A stretch of DNA of 64,000 nucleotides from Clostridia bacterium (GCA_017533795.1 JAFWIH010000005.1:1-64000), one strand, 5' to 3'; counted from the stretch's first letter, positions 11,801-21,316 are shown. Notes: a model not told the origin generated them from the letters alone. A program made the numbers and translations.

Positions 11801-13687
11801 ACTGTAAAATATATAGTTTCAGAAGGAGGATTAAGTGTTACAGTAAATCGTGCTTCAGATTTAAAAATAGATACATATGCGGGTGGAAGTCTTGCTTACT
11901 TTGTAGGTGTAGAAAACATATCAAATGAAACTAAAAAGAATGTTATTGTAAACTTAAATTTACCAAATGAATATGAACTTTTAAGTACAACAGTTTCAAT
12001 TAATGATGAGGACATTATTGGAGATAGTAAGACTGTTGAGCTAGGTGATTTAAATTCAGGAGAAATAAAATACATATATGTAGTAGTTAAAATAAAATCA
12101 TTAGACAATACAGATTCAAAACAAATAGGTATTTCAGCTACAGTAAAGGCAAAAAATACCGATGAAGTAAAATCTAATGAATATATGGAAACAGTAAAAG
12201 ATTATAAATTAAATATATCATTATCATCTAACCATGAAGATGGATATATTAAGACGGGAGATATAGTAGAATATACTATTAAAATAGAAAATACTACAAA
12301 TGTTGATTCTACATATGTAGATATTGCTGATGTAATACCAGGACAACTTACAGTACAATCAGTAACTGTAAATGGAGAAGAAGAACCAAACGAAAACAAT
12401 TTTGTACTATTTTCAAGAAAGATTAAAGCAAATAGTGCAATAGAAGCAAAAGTAAATGCTGTTGTTAATTATAGTGAATTAAGAACAGAGCCTGAAATAA
12501 TATCAAACGTTGCTACAATTGGTGCAACAACACCTGCAATGGCTACATCAGAAGAAATTACACATATTATTCAAGCTGATAGCCAAGAATCAGGAGATAT
12601 ACCTGGTGAAAATCCTAATAGTGGTGGAAATGGCGGAAATAATGGACAGAAAACAGATACAGGATTAATAAGTGGTACAGCATGGCTTGATGAAAATCAA
12701 AATGGACAAAGAGATAATGAAGAAAAGCTATTAGAAGGAATAAGAGTAGACTTAGTAGACAAAAATGGAAACATAGTTAAAAATGCAGAAGGTAATGATA
12801 TTGTTGCAACAACTAATAATAAAGGTGTATATATTTTAAGTAATGTTCCAAAAGGAGATTACCTAGTAGTATTTGAATATGATACTTCAACATATATAAC
12901 AACAGCTTACCAAAAATCAGGAGTATCAAATAATAGAAATTCAGATGTTATTACTAAAAAGTTAAGTATTAATGGACAAGAAAAAAATTGTGGAGTAACA
13001 GATACAGTTTCATTAAACAATAGTAATATTTCTAATTTAGATTTAGGTTTAATGAATGCTACAAAATTTGACTTAGAATTAAACAAATATATAAGTAAAA
13101 TCGTAGTACAAACTAAAAAAGAAACAAAAACATATAATTATGACAAAGCAACACTTGCAAAAGCAGAAATAGCAGCGAAACAGTTACAAGGAGCAAATGT
13201 AATTATAGAATATCAAATAGAAGTAAAAAATGCAGGTGAAGTTGCAGGATATGTTAAGAATATTGTTGACTATGCACCATCTAGCTTAAAGTTTAGTTCA
13301 GAACTAAACAAAGACTGGTATCAATCAGGAAATAATTTATTCAATACAAGTTTAACAAATACTAAGCTAGAAGCTGGAGAAACAAAAACAGTAACATTAA
13401 CATTAACAAAAACTATGACAGAAGAAAATACTGGACTTGTAAACAACAAAGCAGAAATTGCTGAAAGCTATAATGAAGCTGGAATAAAGGATTTAGATTC
13501 TACTGCAGGAAATAAAACACAAGGTGAAGACGATATGGGTTCTGCAGATGTAATTATAGGTGTAAAAACAGGTGCTATGATTACTTACATAAGCCTAATA
13601 CTTCTAGTTATAACAATGATAGGAGTTACAGCATACTTTATTAATAAAAAATTTGATAAAGACACACACATAGAGGTGAATTTCTAA
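8870..13687 (+). CDS. giant cell-surface protein with DUF11-type repeats and an SdrD B-like domain
   Basis: 1605 residues from ATG 8870 with GGAGGG upstream. A signal peptide covers about residues 1-43 (hydrophobic LVAILLIIALTMVDFIFIG, then a likely cut after SYA). The long middle is beta-rich and Thr/Asn/Lys/Glu-rich. DUF11-like modules (VVKYEITAENTGTEEATNVV and two related ones) lie at about 855-1220. A Gly/Asn-rich linker precedes an SdrD B-like Ig domain (about 1266-1370, SGTAWLDENQNGQRD; such loops often bind calcium). Another DUF11-like module precedes the C-terminal helix (about 1565-1590, ITYISLILLVITMIGVTAYF) and a short charged tail. VKTGA before the helix is only a loose match to a sortase signal. 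Probable wall- or membrane-anchored adhesin or stalk, co-transcribed with the next gene 16 bases away. Confidence 0.8.
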   Translation: MGTKGFQTRKDNIAKKLVAILLIIALTMVDFIFIGVEAVSYAADSLTTGTATNNKNVTFDCYFKGVNGEAITEKTEAINNNSIKLYGQVSVKNDGYFVGSVTLGESNFKLKNEILSDSINKIEGNTITLNQVNAGEVVEFEIGIDPIKNDTINSGFLNMLSDVSINGIYRNNKEKDIEIKATRNVQLTLSNPYAENEGVEFSTNIITNKVYNVNGENKRIVQVLVESGLVGSQYPIKETNIELNVPNQVEKVDVISRGTFLTNGKNETEFNSNDWNYSKEEQKIEIAIKNLESNKTIKWTKNEKDQLIVTYIMDANTNINNTNINAKTRIILYDVNSTVKESTSAATISEEKDGIITSEIKPGESNIYKGKIYSGEDRIYNLTTNIYVNEAETGKNANIELLPTTYETSEGELSANIQLSNTIINKSQVLRVLGEDGTLRILSSTGSYIAEINNATQTDENGNVLVKYPEGTTSVKVETSNAKNTGTISLSNMKVIKQDGNSREIKAKYVAIKEKISGSESKIELHETSEDALLQVSKSNLSTLVENTGVEITTILKTSNEQNELYKNPTIKIALPSQVENVTVNGINLLYEDELKISSANTHDENGAKVIEINLEGEQTKHKAGNVQETTIIINANLTLNKKATNSNETISMTCVNGNTGAQIEKKQPIEVVSPRGMVTVNSINDYGMTVIGEDNQTSKLELGTGAKQTQVNIEVINNNEEKVNGVKVMGNFPTKNETNTIETSVSGIEVSGMDAKVYYTENENATDNLEDNTNGWNTEITDNSKVKKYMIALDSMEQSQGISASYGLNIPAGLQYNEQTYEGYKVTYNNANTANEVVAATLGLSTGKGPELTTTMKVKNGNNELANGQKVAQGEVVKYEITAENTGTEEATNVVISGTVPEGTVYVEPKENYVYEAGYYNEIQDKKEVIFEVESIPAGEKVTKSYEVKVTKNAQIGEEIENKATIKYGEATAESETVKYIVSEGGLSVTVNRASDLKIDTYAGGSLAYFVGVENISNETKKNVIVNLNLPNEYELLSTTVSINDEDIIGDSKTVELGDLNSGEIKYIYVVVKIKSLDNTDSKQIGISATVKAKNTDEVKSNEYMETVKDYKLNISLSSNHEDGYIKTGDIVEYTIKIENTTNVDSTYVDIADVIPGQLTVQSVTVNGEEEPNENNFVLFSRKIKANSAIEAKVNAVVNYSELRTEPEIISNVATIGATTPAMATSEEITHIIQADSQESGDIPGENPNSGGNGGNNGQKTDTGLISGTAWLDENQNGQRDNEEKLLEGIRVDLVDKNGNIVKNAEGNDIVATTNNKGVYILSNVPKGDYLVVFEYDTSTYITTAYQKSGVSNNRNSDVITKKLSINGQEKNCGVTDTVSLNNSNISNLDLGLMNATKFDLELNKYISKIVVQTKKETKTYNYDKATLAKAEIAAKQLQGANVIIEYQIEVKNAGEVAGYVKNIVDYAPSSLKFSSELNKDWYQSGNNLFNTSLTNTKLEAGETKTVTLTLTKTMTEENTGLVNNKAEIAESYNEAGIKDLDSTAGNKTQGEDDMGSADVIIGVKTGAMITYISLILLVITMIGVTAYFINKKFDKDTHIEVNF

Positions 13688-13703
13688 GAAAGGAGGTAAA
13701 ACA

Positions 13704-16700
13704 ATGTCTAATATTAAAAGAGTATTAATTTTCATAATAGCAGCAATTCTAGTAGGAGCTACATTAATAAGTATAAGTAATGCAGCAAACAAGACTTGGA
13801 CCATTACAGATGATAGTTTTAAAGCTAAAGATGTTAATGTTGGAGATGAAGTAACAATATGGTCAAGATATCTTCATTGGAGAAATGGAGATAATGACTA
13901 TTTAACAGATAATGAAAAACAAAGCTTTATAACTAGAGCAAATGAAAATTTTGATTTTCTTTGTGTTGAGGCAGGCCAACAAACGGGACTTGATTTATAT
14001 GGTGGCGCAGGAGCTGGTGTTAAATATAAAGCTGTAGCAAAAGTACATATAAGAGGATTTGAATCAACTGTGACAGCAGGTACTAAATCTGGCAAAGATA
14101 AAGTAATAAGTACTTGGAATCAGTATCTAGCATGTATTTTAAACCCAGAAAGAGCTGAAGCAAAAGATCGTAGATGGAGTGAGGACAGTTATCTACAAAG
14201 AGCTGCATGGCGTGTGATGTATGGAGATGATTCTACCAGTGGATGGATGAATTGTGTTGGTAGAGATGGTACGGATGAAGTGCCAGGACATAAAATTACA
14301 GCACTTTATAATTTTACTATTGCTAAACCTGATTGGGTAGATAAAGATTATGCTAATCCTTTATACGATTTTGCTCTAGAAACTTATTCTAAAGAGGATG
14401 GTATTAGACTTCTAGAGATTAAACTTGATGACGCAGCAAAGAATAATATTAAAGCAGAAAACATAGATAATGGAAGAATTAAAATAGGACCACTTAAATA
14501 TACTTTTAATAATGATGCGAAGTTTAAGACAATTGAAGTATCAGGAAAACTAAGTGATGGAAAAACACAAAGTTTAAGTGATATAAAATATGTAGTTTAT
14601 GATAAGAAAACTTTAAAAGAGGTTGCATTAGAAACAATAGCATCAGGGCAAGAGTTTTACATTACTATTCCAGATAATACTGAATTAACTGAGATAACAA
14701 ATATTAATGCAACAGTTGTTAGAACAGTATATTCTGCTGATATTGTATTCTGGAGTCATAGTGATGGAGCTCAAAGTGGCCGTCACTCACAAAACCAAAT
14801 TCAATTTACTCCAGATAAAGAAGAGGAGCCAGCAAGCATTCCATGGAATCCAGAGCTTCAACTATTTGGAAACTTAAAAATAACCAAAAAAGACTATGAT
14901 AATAGCAAAAATATTTCTAAGGTTACATTTAAATTACAAGATAAAGATGGAAAATATGTAAAACAAGATAAAGACGGAAAAATATCATATGTAGATGAAA
15001 AGGATGCAACATTATTTAGCACTAATGATAATGGTGAAGTAGAGATAAATAAATTAAAAATAGGAACATATACAGTATCAGAAATTAAGAACCCAAATAA
15101 ACCATATGGTGGTTCAACAGGTGACGTGGATACAGATAAGATTTTCTATAATCTTAATATAAGTGGAGAAAAACAGGCTGTAAAAGATGGAAAAATACAA
15201 GTAAATGTTAACAAAGGTGGAGACGAATACGTAAACTTATATATATACAACGAGAAAAAATATGTAGATATTACAGGATATGTATGGAAAGATGTAATTG
15301 GAGGAAAAGATAATAACAGAGCGTATGCAGGCGAAGATATTTATGCTGATGGAGATGTGCTATTAGAAGGAATAAAAGTATACCTAAAAGATAGCAACGG
15401 AAATACAATAAACGAGGCAACAACCAATGAAAAGGGAGAATATAAATTTGAAAATGTGTTAATATCTGAACTTTCAAACTACCATGTAGAGTTTGAATAT
15501 GATGGCTTAAAATACACATCTGTAAAAGAAAAAGTTGGAAATGACGATACAGTAAACTCTAAAGCAACAGAAATTGTTGAGAATAGAAAAGCTGTAAATA
15601 ACAGATTTGCGGAAGTAACAAATCAAGGAGACATTGAAAAGAGAGATAGTGGATTCTCTAGAGATTCTAACGGAAATGTAACAGGAAACTTAGGGTATGA
15701 ACTTTTAAATCATATTGCTACACTTAAATCTACTACTACAAATACTAGCATTTTAGCAACTACAGGGGATAGTTATAAATTAGCAGATTTATATAATGAA
15801 TATAAAAATAATCAAAATAATGATAAAGGTCATTATAAAGAAAACTCTGATGGTTCTGTTGAATTATTAAACGTTAACCTTGGTATTAAAGACAGAGTAA
15901 TGCCACAAATATCATTACTTACAGATATTCAGTCTGCTCAAGTAGATATAAATGGATATTCACACACATATAGTTATGGTCAAAAACCAACACAAGATAA
16001 TAATAGCTTTAACGTAGGTGTAAAATTTGGAGATAACAATTGGCCAGGTGAATATACAAGAGCTATATATCCATCAGATATTAAACAAAGTGCATCAGCA
16101 ACAGAAGATTCAAGCAAATTAAAAGTACGTGTAACATATCAAACTAAAATAGCCAATAGGTCAAATACAGGTACTGTATCTATGGCTGCTAATGAAATTG
16201 TAAATTATCATGACAGTAGATACAGAATTGTAGAATCATGGATAGATGACGGAAATAGAACAGCTATTAATTGGAGTGAAGCAAGTAAATATGGACAAAA
16301 ATATGATAATAGTGGATTTGTAGGATCATATACACAATCATTAGCAGGAAGAAAGTTACAACCAGGAGAAGTTATAACATTATATACAACATATGAAGTA
16401 AATGATGAAGCGGTATTAGATTTACTTAACCAAAAAGCAACATTAAATAATGTGTTTGAAATAAATGCTTACTCATCATATTATATAGCAGCAGATGAAG
16501 GATGTACAGAAAACGACATATATGCAGCTGTAGATAATGCTTCTGCACCAGGAAATGCAACGCCAAATAATAAAGAAACATTTGAAGCAGATACAGATAG
16601 TGCACCATCTCTAATACTAGAAGCAAAAGGAGCAAGAACAATAGAAGGTACAGTATTTGAAGACGAAACAACGCTTGAAAACAGAGAAAGAAAAGGCGAC

Positions 16701-18071
16701 GGTATATACGATGCAAGCAAAGAAAATAAGGTAAGTGGAGTAACAGTAGAGCTTATAGATGCAAATACTGGAAATGTAGTAACAGTATATCCTCCAGAAG
16801 GAGATATAAAAGCTACAGATGGAAAAGCAGCAGGAACAACAACAGATAAAAACGGATACTATACTTTTAGAGGAATAGAGCCAGGAGTATACTACATAAA
16901 ATACACATATAAAAATGGAGCTACAAAACTAGTTGATATAAGTGGTCATGAACTAGAAGACAAGGTTACAGTACAAGACTATAAATCAACAATAATAACT
17001 TCAAATACAATAAAAGAAGCTTTTGAGAATAACGAAAGCAACCGACTATGGTACAAAGAAAACGAAACAAGATATTCAAAAGCTAGAGATAACTATGATA
17101 CTAGACAAAAAATAGATAAAGGTGAAGCAATAGATAATCTAGATGCTACAACACCAAGATTTGACTTAGGTATTGAATATGAAACAACATACACAGCGTC
17201 TACAGGAGATTCATATGAATATAAAGTAGCAGATATAGATTTTGGTATAGCAAAAAGACCAATACAATCTATTAAACTTACAAAACCAGTAAAACATATT
17301 AAAGTTACATTGCCTGATGAACAAGTATTAGTAGATAGTGATATAAATGAAGGAAATGCTCCAAAATATGTAACAATTACAGATACAGGAATATATGTAA
17401 CAATAGATAATGAACTAATATATGGTTCAAAAATAGACATAGACTATGAGATAAAAGTTGAGAATAATAGTGAAAAAGATTATGCAAATGAAACATATTA
17501 TTACTATGGTACATCAACTGCTACAGACAATCCAATAAAATTTGACAAAGTAACAATAGCAGATTATGTAGATAAAGATGTATTACTAAAATCACAAGGT
17601 AATGAAGGATGGACATCTATAAGTAATAAGGATGATCTTAAAAATAAAGCGTACCTTGAATTAACTGATACAGCTAAAGATAACTTAATGGCAAACTTTA
17701 GCACAGTTGCAGTAACTGATACAACAAAACCTCTTGCTATTGATGAAATTGAAAGCAAAACAATTTCAGTTGAAAAAATATTATCTTCATCTGATGATGC
17801 TGAATTTAATAACAATGTTGAAGTTGTAAAAGTTGAACAACAAGGTGGAATTCAACGTTTAAGTGTAATACCAGGAAATTATGCTAGTAGATTAGCATCT
17901 GATGTAAATGCTATGCCAGAGGAAGATGATGAAGCAATGGCAAAAGCAGTAGCTATTATACCTCCTACAGGAGAAACTAGTCATATTATAACTTATGCAG
18001 TAATTAGTGTAATAAGCTTAGCAGTATTAGGTTCTGGAATTTATGGAATTAGAAAATACCTAAAGAAATAA
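13704..18071 (+). CDS. giant surface adhesin with possible thioester domain, SpaA/SdrD-type domains and sortase-like tail
   Basis: 1455 residues, ATG 13704 behind AAAGGAGG. Signal peptide about 1-28 (VLIFIIAAILVGATLISIS, cut near SNA-AN). The N-terminal domain (about 30-200) contains FLCVEAGQ with Cys87 and LQRAAW with Gln165. This resembles the Cys...QxAxW pattern of thioester domains that covalently bind host proteins; the link is inference. A SpaA-like Ig domain lies at about 390-520 (LKITKKDYDN), an SdrD B-like domain at about 525-640 (ITGYVWKDVIGGKDNN), and a second SdrD-like one at about 975-1065 (TIEGTVFEDETTLENRERKG). The C-terminus is PPTGETS, a hydrophobic helix (about 1430-1450) and RKYLKK, an LPXTG-like sorting signal with unusual residues. 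No sortase gene is in the window. Confidence 0.78.
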   Translation: MSNIKRVLIFIIAAILVGATLISISNAANKTWTITDDSFKAKDVNVGDEVTIWSRYLHWRNGDNDYLTDNEKQSFITRANENFDFLCVEAGQQTGLDLYGGAGAGVKYKAVAKVHIRGFESTVTAGTKSGKDKVISTWNQYLACILNPERAEAKDRRWSEDSYLQRAAWRVMYGDDSTSGWMNCVGRDGTDEVPGHKITALYNFTIAKPDWVDKDYANPLYDFALETYSKEDGIRLLEIKLDDAAKNNIKAENIDNGRIKIGPLKYTFNNDAKFKTIEVSGKLSDGKTQSLSDIKYVVYDKKTLKEVALETIASGQEFYITIPDNTELTEITNINATVVRTVYSADIVFWSHSDGAQSGRHSQNQIQFTPDKEEEPASIPWNPELQLFGNLKITKKDYDNSKNISKVTFKLQDKDGKYVKQDKDGKISYVDEKDATLFSTNDNGEVEINKLKIGTYTVSEIKNPNKPYGGSTGDVDTDKIFYNLNISGEKQAVKDGKIQVNVNKGGDEYVNLYIYNEKKYVDITGYVWKDVIGGKDNNRAYAGEDIYADGDVLLEGIKVYLKDSNGNTINEATTNEKGEYKFENVLISELSNYHVEFEYDGLKYTSVKEKVGNDDTVNSKATEIVENRKAVNNRFAEVTNQGDIEKRDSGFSRDSNGNVTGNLGYELLNHIATLKSTTTNTSILATTGDSYKLADLYNEYKNNQNNDKGHYKENSDGSVELLNVNLGIKDRVMPQISLLTDIQSAQVDINGYSHTYSYGQKPTQDNNSFNVGVKFGDNNWPGEYTRAIYPSDIKQSASATEDSSKLKVRVTYQTKIANRSNTGTVSMAANEIVNYHDSRYRIVESWIDDGNRTAINWSEASKYGQKYDNSGFVGSYTQSLAGRKLQPGEVITLYTTYEVNDEAVLDLLNQKATLNNVFEINAYSSYYIAADEGCTENDIYAAVDNASAPGNATPNNKETFEADTDSAPSLILEAKGARTIEGTVFEDETTLENRERKGDGIYDASKENKVSGVTVELIDANTGNVVTVYPPEGDIKATDGKAAGTTTDKNGYYTFRGIEPGVYYIKYTYKNGATKLVDISGHELEDKVTVQDYKSTIITSNTIKEAFENNESNRLWYKENETRYSKARDNYDTRQKIDKGEAIDNLDATTPRFDLGIEYETTYTASTGDSYEYKVADIDFGIAKRPIQSIKLTKPVKHIKVTLPDEQVLVDSDINEGNAPKYVTITDTGIYVTIDNELIYGSKIDIDYEIKVENNSEKDYANETYYYYGTSTATDNPIKFDKVTIADYVDKDVLLKSQGNEGWTSISNKDDLKNKAYLELTDTAKDNLMANFSTVAVTDTTKPLAIDEIESKTISVEKILSSSDDAEFNNNVEVVKVEQQGGIQRLSVIPGNYASRLASDVNAMPEEDDEAMAKAVAIIPPTGETSHIITYAVISVISLAVLGSGIYGIRKYLKK

Positions 18072-18076
18072 TTAAT

Positions 18077-18113
18077 AAAAAATCACTCTAGTAAAAACTA
18101 GAGTGATTTTTTA
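18077..18113 (+). terminator. terminator after the surface-protein pair
   Basis: Arms 18081-18092 and 18097-18108 pair perfectly over 12 bp with a 4-base loop, followed by a T-run. Confidence 0.85.
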
Positions 18114-18125
18114 ATTGGATAAGTA

Positions 18126-18155
18126 TTGACAATATAATGTAATATAATGTATAAT
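18126..18155 (+). promoter_or_regulatory. sigma-A type promoter of rpsU
   Basis: Perfect TTGACA (18126-18131) and TATAAT (18150-18155) with an 18-base spacer; 52 bases before the rpsU start. Confidence 0.65.
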
Positions 18156-18207
18156 AATACATGCATAAGAAGACAACATATGGACATCGGAAGGAGGGGA
18201 AATAATA

Positions 18208-18378
18208 ATGTCAGAGATAAAAGTTAATAATGGTAATATAGAAGATGCGCTTAAAAGATTTAAAAGACAATGCGCAAGAAATGGTGTACTTCAAGAGGTA
18301 CGTAAAAGAGAACATTATGAAAAACCTAGTGTAAAGAGAAAGAAAAAATCAGAAGCCGCAAGGAAAAGAAAAATATAA
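18208..18378 (+). CDS. rpsU: 30S ribosomal protein S21
   Basis: 56 residues from ATG 18208 behind AAGGAGGGG. The sequence has the S21 signature: [11 protein letters not shown], then [11 protein letters not shown] and a basic tail ([13 protein letters not shown]). It binds the 3' region of 16S rRNA in the small subunit and helps mRNA selection. It is a monocistronic unit with its own promoter and terminator. In many Firmicutes rpsU is next to a yqeY gene; that neighbour is absent here. Confidence 0.95.
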   Translation: MSEIKVNNGNIEDALKRFKRQCARNGVLQEVRKREHYEKPSVKRKKKSEAARKRKI

Positions 18379-18384
18379 TATATT

Positions 18385-18424
18385 AAACAACCAAAAGGAG
18401 GGATATCTTTTGGTTGTTTTTTTT
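18385..18424 (+). terminator. rpsU terminator
   Basis: Arms 18385-18397 and 18407-18419 form a 13-bp stem with a T-run to 18424. Confidence 0.85.
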
Positions 18425-18489
18425 AGTAAACACTTGTATAATATTTCCAAAATATTGTATACTATATAAGATAAAGGAGGAAACACATT

Positions 18490-19758
18490 ATGGAATATAA
18501 AGTTACAGATATAAAAAAGGGAATTAAACTTCATACAATAAACACAAACAAATTTAAAACCAACATTATTGCTGTTTTTTTAACTATGCCTATTAGCAGA
18601 GAAACAGTAACAAAAAATGCAGTATTGTCTTCTGTATTAAGAAGAGGAAGCAAAACAATGCCAACACAAGAACAAATTAGCAAAGAATTAGAAGAAATGT
18701 ATGGTGCTTCTTTTGATTGTGGATTGGACAAAACTGGAGATAACCATATAATAAAGTTCTACTTAGAATCAATAAATGACAACTTTCTTCCACAAAGTGA
18801 TGAAAAAATGTTGAAAACTAGTATCGAAAAACTATTAGATATAGTATGTAATCCATTAGTAGAGAATAATGGATTTAAAAAAGAATATGTTGAACAAGAG
18901 AAGGAAAACATTAAACAAATAATTGAAGGAAAAAAAGACAATAGAGCCAAATATGCAATGACAAGATGTATAGAAGAAATGTATAAAGATAAGCCATTTG
19001 GATTGTTTAAGTTTGGCTATGTTGAAGATTTAAATGATATTAATGAAGAAAATTTATATGATTATTATAAAGAATTAATAAATGAATGTAAAATAGATAT
19101 CTTTGTTTCGGGTGAAATAGGAGAGGATACAAATGAATACCTTTTACAAAATGAAAATATTAAAAGCCTAAATGCAAGAACACCTAATTTTAATCAGTCT
19201 ACCTTGGAAGAAAAAGAAATAAAAGAGCCTAATATTATACATGAGTCAATGGACGTAACACAAGGAAAACTAATAATCGGATTAGATTTGAACCTAAAGA
19301 ATGATCAAGAAAAGTATAATGCATTAATGTATAACAGTATATTGGGTGGAACTGCAAATTCAAAATTGTTTCAAAATGTGAGAGAAAAGGAAAGTTTAGC
19401 TTATGTTGCAAGTTCAAGTTATTTAAGATACAAAAGCAATATAATTATTAACTGTGGAATAGAAATTAAGAATTATGAAAAAGCTTTAAATAAAATAAAA
19501 GAACAATTAGAAGATATGAAAAATGGCAATTTTACAGATGAAGATATAGATAATTCTAAAAAAGTTATAATATCTACGATTAAAAGCATAGATGATGAAC
19601 AAGATACAGAAATAACTTATTTCTTTGGACAAGAACTTACAGGTAATGAAACAAATCTTGAAGAATATATACAGAAAATTGAAAAAGTAAAAAGAGAAGA
19701 TATTATCAATATAGCAAATAATACAAATATTAATACAATTTATTTTTTAAAAGATTAG
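18490..19758 (+). CDS. M16 family peptidase-like protein without zinc motif (YmfF-like)
   Basis: 422 residues, ATG 18490 with AAAGGAGG. The fold pattern is that of the insulinase/processing-peptidase family: LSSVLRRGSKTMPTQEQISKELEEMYGASF near the N-terminus and NSILGGTANSKLFQNVREKESLAYVASS in the second domain, where an Arg-Tyr pair normally contacts the substrate. The HxxEH zinc motif expected around residues 45-60 is missing, so it is probably the non-catalytic partner of the following gene, as with Bacillus YmfF/YmfH. That pairing is family knowledge; the subunit contact here is inference. The two genes are 14 bases apart. Confidence 0.82.
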   Translation: MEYKVTDIKKGIKLHTINTNKFKTNIIAVFLTMPISRETVTKNAVLSSVLRRGSKTMPTQEQISKELEEMYGASFDCGLDKTGDNHIIKFYLESINDNFLPQSDEKMLKTSIEKLLDIVCNPLVENNGFKKEYVEQEKENIKQIIEGKKDNRAKYAMTRCIEEMYKDKPFGLFKFGYVEDLNDINEENLYDYYKELINECKIDIFVSGEIGEDTNEYLLQNENIKSLNARTPNFNQSTLEEKEIKEPNIIHESMDVTQGKLIIGLDLNLKNDQEKYNALMYNSILGGTANSKLFQNVREKESLAYVASSSYLRYKSNIIINCGIEIKNYEKALNKIKEQLEDMKNGNFTDEDIDNSKKVIISTIKSIDDEQDTEITYFFGQELTGNETNLEEYIQKIEKVKREDIINIANNTNINTIYFLKD

Positions 19759-19772
19759 AAAGGAATTATTAA

Positions 19773-21044
19773 ATGCAAGTTATTGAAAATTTAAAAGTTA
19801 AAGAAAAATTATATACTGAAAAGTTAGAAAACGGTTTAACAGTTATGATTATACCCAAAAAGGGAATTCAAAAAAAATATATAATATGGGGAACAAACTA
19901 TGGTTCAAATGATAGCAAATTTATTGTACCGGGAGAAAAAGAAGTAACAGAAGTACCTGATGGAGTAGCGCATTATTTGGAACATAAATTATTTGAACAA
20001 GAAAATGGAGCAAATAGTTTAGATGTATTATCCTCCTTAGGAGTAAATGCGAATGCATACACTACCAATAATCATACAGCATATTTATATGAATGTACAG
20101 ATAAATTTTATGAGGCTCTTGACGAATTTATGGATTATGTTCAACATCCATATTTTACCGACGAAAATGTAGAAAAAGAAAAGGGAATAATTGGGCAAGA
20201 AATAATGATGTATGATGACTATCCAGAATGGAAGGTATATATGAATGCTATGAACGCAATGTACCATGAAAATCCTATAAAAATTGATACAGCTGGAACA
20301 ATTGAATCAATAGCCCCAATTGACAAAGATATATTATATAAGTGTTACAATACTTTTTATAATCCATCAAATATGGCAATGGTTATCTGCGGAGACTTTG
20401 AACCAGAAGAAATTTTAAAAGAAGTAAAGAAAAGATTAATACCCAAAAACGCAAATGGAGAGATTAAAAGAATATATCCGGAGGAACCAGAGAGCATTGT
20501 ACAACAAAAAGTAGAACAAAAAATGGAAGTAAATACACCACTATATGTTATAGGAATAAAAGATAAAGAAACTGGTTCAGAAGAAATTGTAAAGAAACAT
20601 ATTGCTATAGAAATATTATTAAATATACTATTTGGACAAAGCTCTAGATTATATAAAAAGTTATACAATGATGGAGTGATATATTCTTCGCCAATGTTAG
20701 AATATGAATTTGCTAAAGGATATGCACATGTGCTAATTACAGGACAAGCAAAGAATCCTGAAATAGTATTTGAAGAATTTATAAATGAGGTAAAAGTATT
20801 AAAAGAAAAGGGAATTAAAGAATCTGATTTTACACGTATAAAAAAAATGATTTATGGTAGTTACATTAAAGAGTATGATGGACCTCAAGATATAGCAAGA
20901 ATGTTCTTAGCTGATTATTTTAAAGGAATTAATAGTTTTGATTATTTAGAAGAAATTGATAGTGTAAATTTAGATTATGCTAAACAAGTTTTAGATGAGG
21001 TGTTTAATGAAGATAGAATGGTACTCTCTGTTGTAAAAAACTAG
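19773..21044 (+). CDS. M16 family zinc metallopeptidase (YmfH-like)
   Basis: 423 residues, ATG 19773 with AAAGGAA. It carries the inverted zinc motif HYLEH (in VAHYLEHKLFEQ, about residues 66-75) with a downstream acidic ligand region (EKEKGIIGQEIMMYDD), so it should be catalytic. The C-terminal half has FGQSSRLYKKLYNDGVIYSS, the substrate-binding part. It forms a tight pair with the zinc-less homologue upstream. The substrate is unknown; relatives process small peptides. A promoter for the next small gene lies inside the last codons. Confidence 0.87.
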   Translation: MQVIENLKVKEKLYTEKLENGLTVMIIPKKGIQKKYIIWGTNYGSNDSKFIVPGEKEVTEVPDGVAHYLEHKLFEQENGANSLDVLSSLGVNANAYTTNNHTAYLYECTDKFYEALDEFMDYVQHPYFTDENVEKEKGIIGQEIMMYDDYPEWKVYMNAMNAMYHENPIKIDTAGTIESIAPIDKDILYKCYNTFYNPSNMAMVICGDFEPEEILKEVKKRLIPKNANGEIKRIYPEEPESIVQQKVEQKMEVNTPLYVIGIKDKETGSEEIVKKHIAIEILLNILFGQSSRLYKKLYNDGVIYSSPMLEYEFAKGYAHVLITGQAKNPEIVFEEFINEVKVLKEKGIKESDFTRIKKMIYGSYIKEYDGPQDIARMFLADYFKGINSFDYLEEIDSVNLDYAKQVLDEVFNEDRMVLSVVKN

Positions 21045-21059
21045 AAAATATGATATAAT
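21031..21059 (+). promoter_or_regulatory. promoter for the 63-residue gene
   Basis: TTGTAA (21031-21036, inside the end of the upstream gene) and TATAAT (21054-21059), 17-base spacer. Confidence 0.5.
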
Positions 21060-21124
21060 ATATATATCATTGTTAAATTGCTTTTTAAAATAAGAAAGCA
21101 ACAATAAAACAGAGAGGAACTACC

Positions 21125-21316
21125 ATGTGCGACAATGAGACAAAAATTAAAGAAATCAAAAGAGGATTTGAAGACAAACATCATACTAGAATGCGTAACA
21201 CATCATGGCACATGCCAAGAGAAACAATGCAGGAACTTGAGGATGAGCTTTATCAGGAGGCTGTTGAGGAAAGTTCAGAGGCATATATAGAGTTCCTATA
21301 TATTTGTTTTTGGTAG
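21125..21316 (+). CDS. small unknown protein
   Basis: 63 residues, ATG 21125 preceded by AGAGAGGAA. It is charged and helical, with a Cys-Asp start, a His/Arg-rich part (DKHHTRMRNTSWHMPRETM) and an acidic part (ELEDELYQEAVEE), ending in hydrophobic LYICFW. It has its own promoter and a hairpin behind it, so it is probably a real monocistronic gene. No family recognised. Confidence 0.55.
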   Translation: MCDNETKIKEIKRGFEDKHHTRMRNTSWHMPRETMQELEDELYQEAVEESSEAYIEFLYICFW

